Assembly (NCBI RefSeq): GCF_039543185.1
Contig: NZ_BAABJG010000027.1
Location: 310,001-374,000, forward strand
DNA length: 64,000 bases
Source of the DNA: Paenibacillus_S vulneris
GTDB lineage: Bacteria; Bacillota; Bacilli; Paenibacillales; NBRC-103111
Direction: 5' to 3'
Below are positions 63,977 to 64,000 of the stretch, in pieces (position 1 is the first letter of the stretch; each line of letters starts with the position of its first letter). The notes under the pieces are model-generated. The model saw only the letters and a program-made list of their open reading frames with translations. It made no database searches and was not told where the DNA came from. Made by a program: the position numbers and the translations under genes.

Positions 63977-64000
63977 GTGTCCCTGCTTAAGATGAGCCTT

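Noticed and set aside
1..64000. tRNA, rRNA genes or CRISPR arrays
   Set aside because: No cloverleaf with a conserved T-arm, no rRNA segment and no regularly spaced repeat-spacer array was seen.

Overview
The window looks like a chromosomal segment of a spore-forming, plant-polymer-degrading Paenibacillus-type Firmicute. The evidence is AGGAGG ribosome sites, many CUT1 sugar ABC systems that lack a local ATPase, YesM/YesN-type two-component pairs, multi-domain secreted enzymes, a GerA-type germinant receptor operon and SwrC-like RND efflux. The species cannot be fixed from the sequence alone.

Layout. (1) 1-18436: tail of a solute-binding protein, a membrane AraC regulator, a secreted 1127-aa protein of unknown activity, two LplB/YtcP-type permeases, their lipoprotein, a 1972-aa secreted clan-A-like glycosidase with many accessory domains, and a histidine kinase/AraC response regulator pair. 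This reads as one polysaccharide-utilisation locus. (2) 18437-24945: a TetR regulator divergent from a short-chain dehydrogenase and an MFS drug exporter with a stub of a membrane-fusion gene, then a DUF6773-like protein/XRE regulator/erythromycin-esterase-like operon. (3) 24999-31769: a sugar ABC transporter, two Gfo/Idh/MocA dehydrogenases and an AraC regulator, bracketed by two copies of a ~57-bp hairpin element. Its two promoters carry matching 21-bp-spaced direct repeats. (4) 31839-40030: NarL-type two-component system, RND pump, adaptor and a secreted protein of unknown role. (5) 40299-44377: spore germinant receptor operon. (6) 44502-44660: deletion relic of a PhzF-family gene. (7) 44877-53753: a DeoR regulator, then aminotransferase, PEP mutase, ABC importer, alkaline-phosphatase-superfamily hydrolase and M20 peptidase, followed by fumarase. 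(8) 55515-58499: an HsmA-family membrane protein and a PadR regulator, separated by a group II intron sitting just after the PadR terminator, with a frameshifted reverse transcriptase. (9) 58747-63976: sugar ABC importer with a GH127 beta-L-arabinofuranosidase.

Most unusual region: 44877-53753 joins a recognisable PEP mutase to an aminotransferase, an importer and two hydrolases, with no phosphonopyruvate decarboxylase beside it. My inference is that the cell imports phosphonoalanine-type compounds, perhaps as amide conjugates, and converts them to phosphoenolpyruvate. A perfect 11-bp inverted repeat around the candidate promoter is a likely DeoR operator. The reading is testable and unproven.
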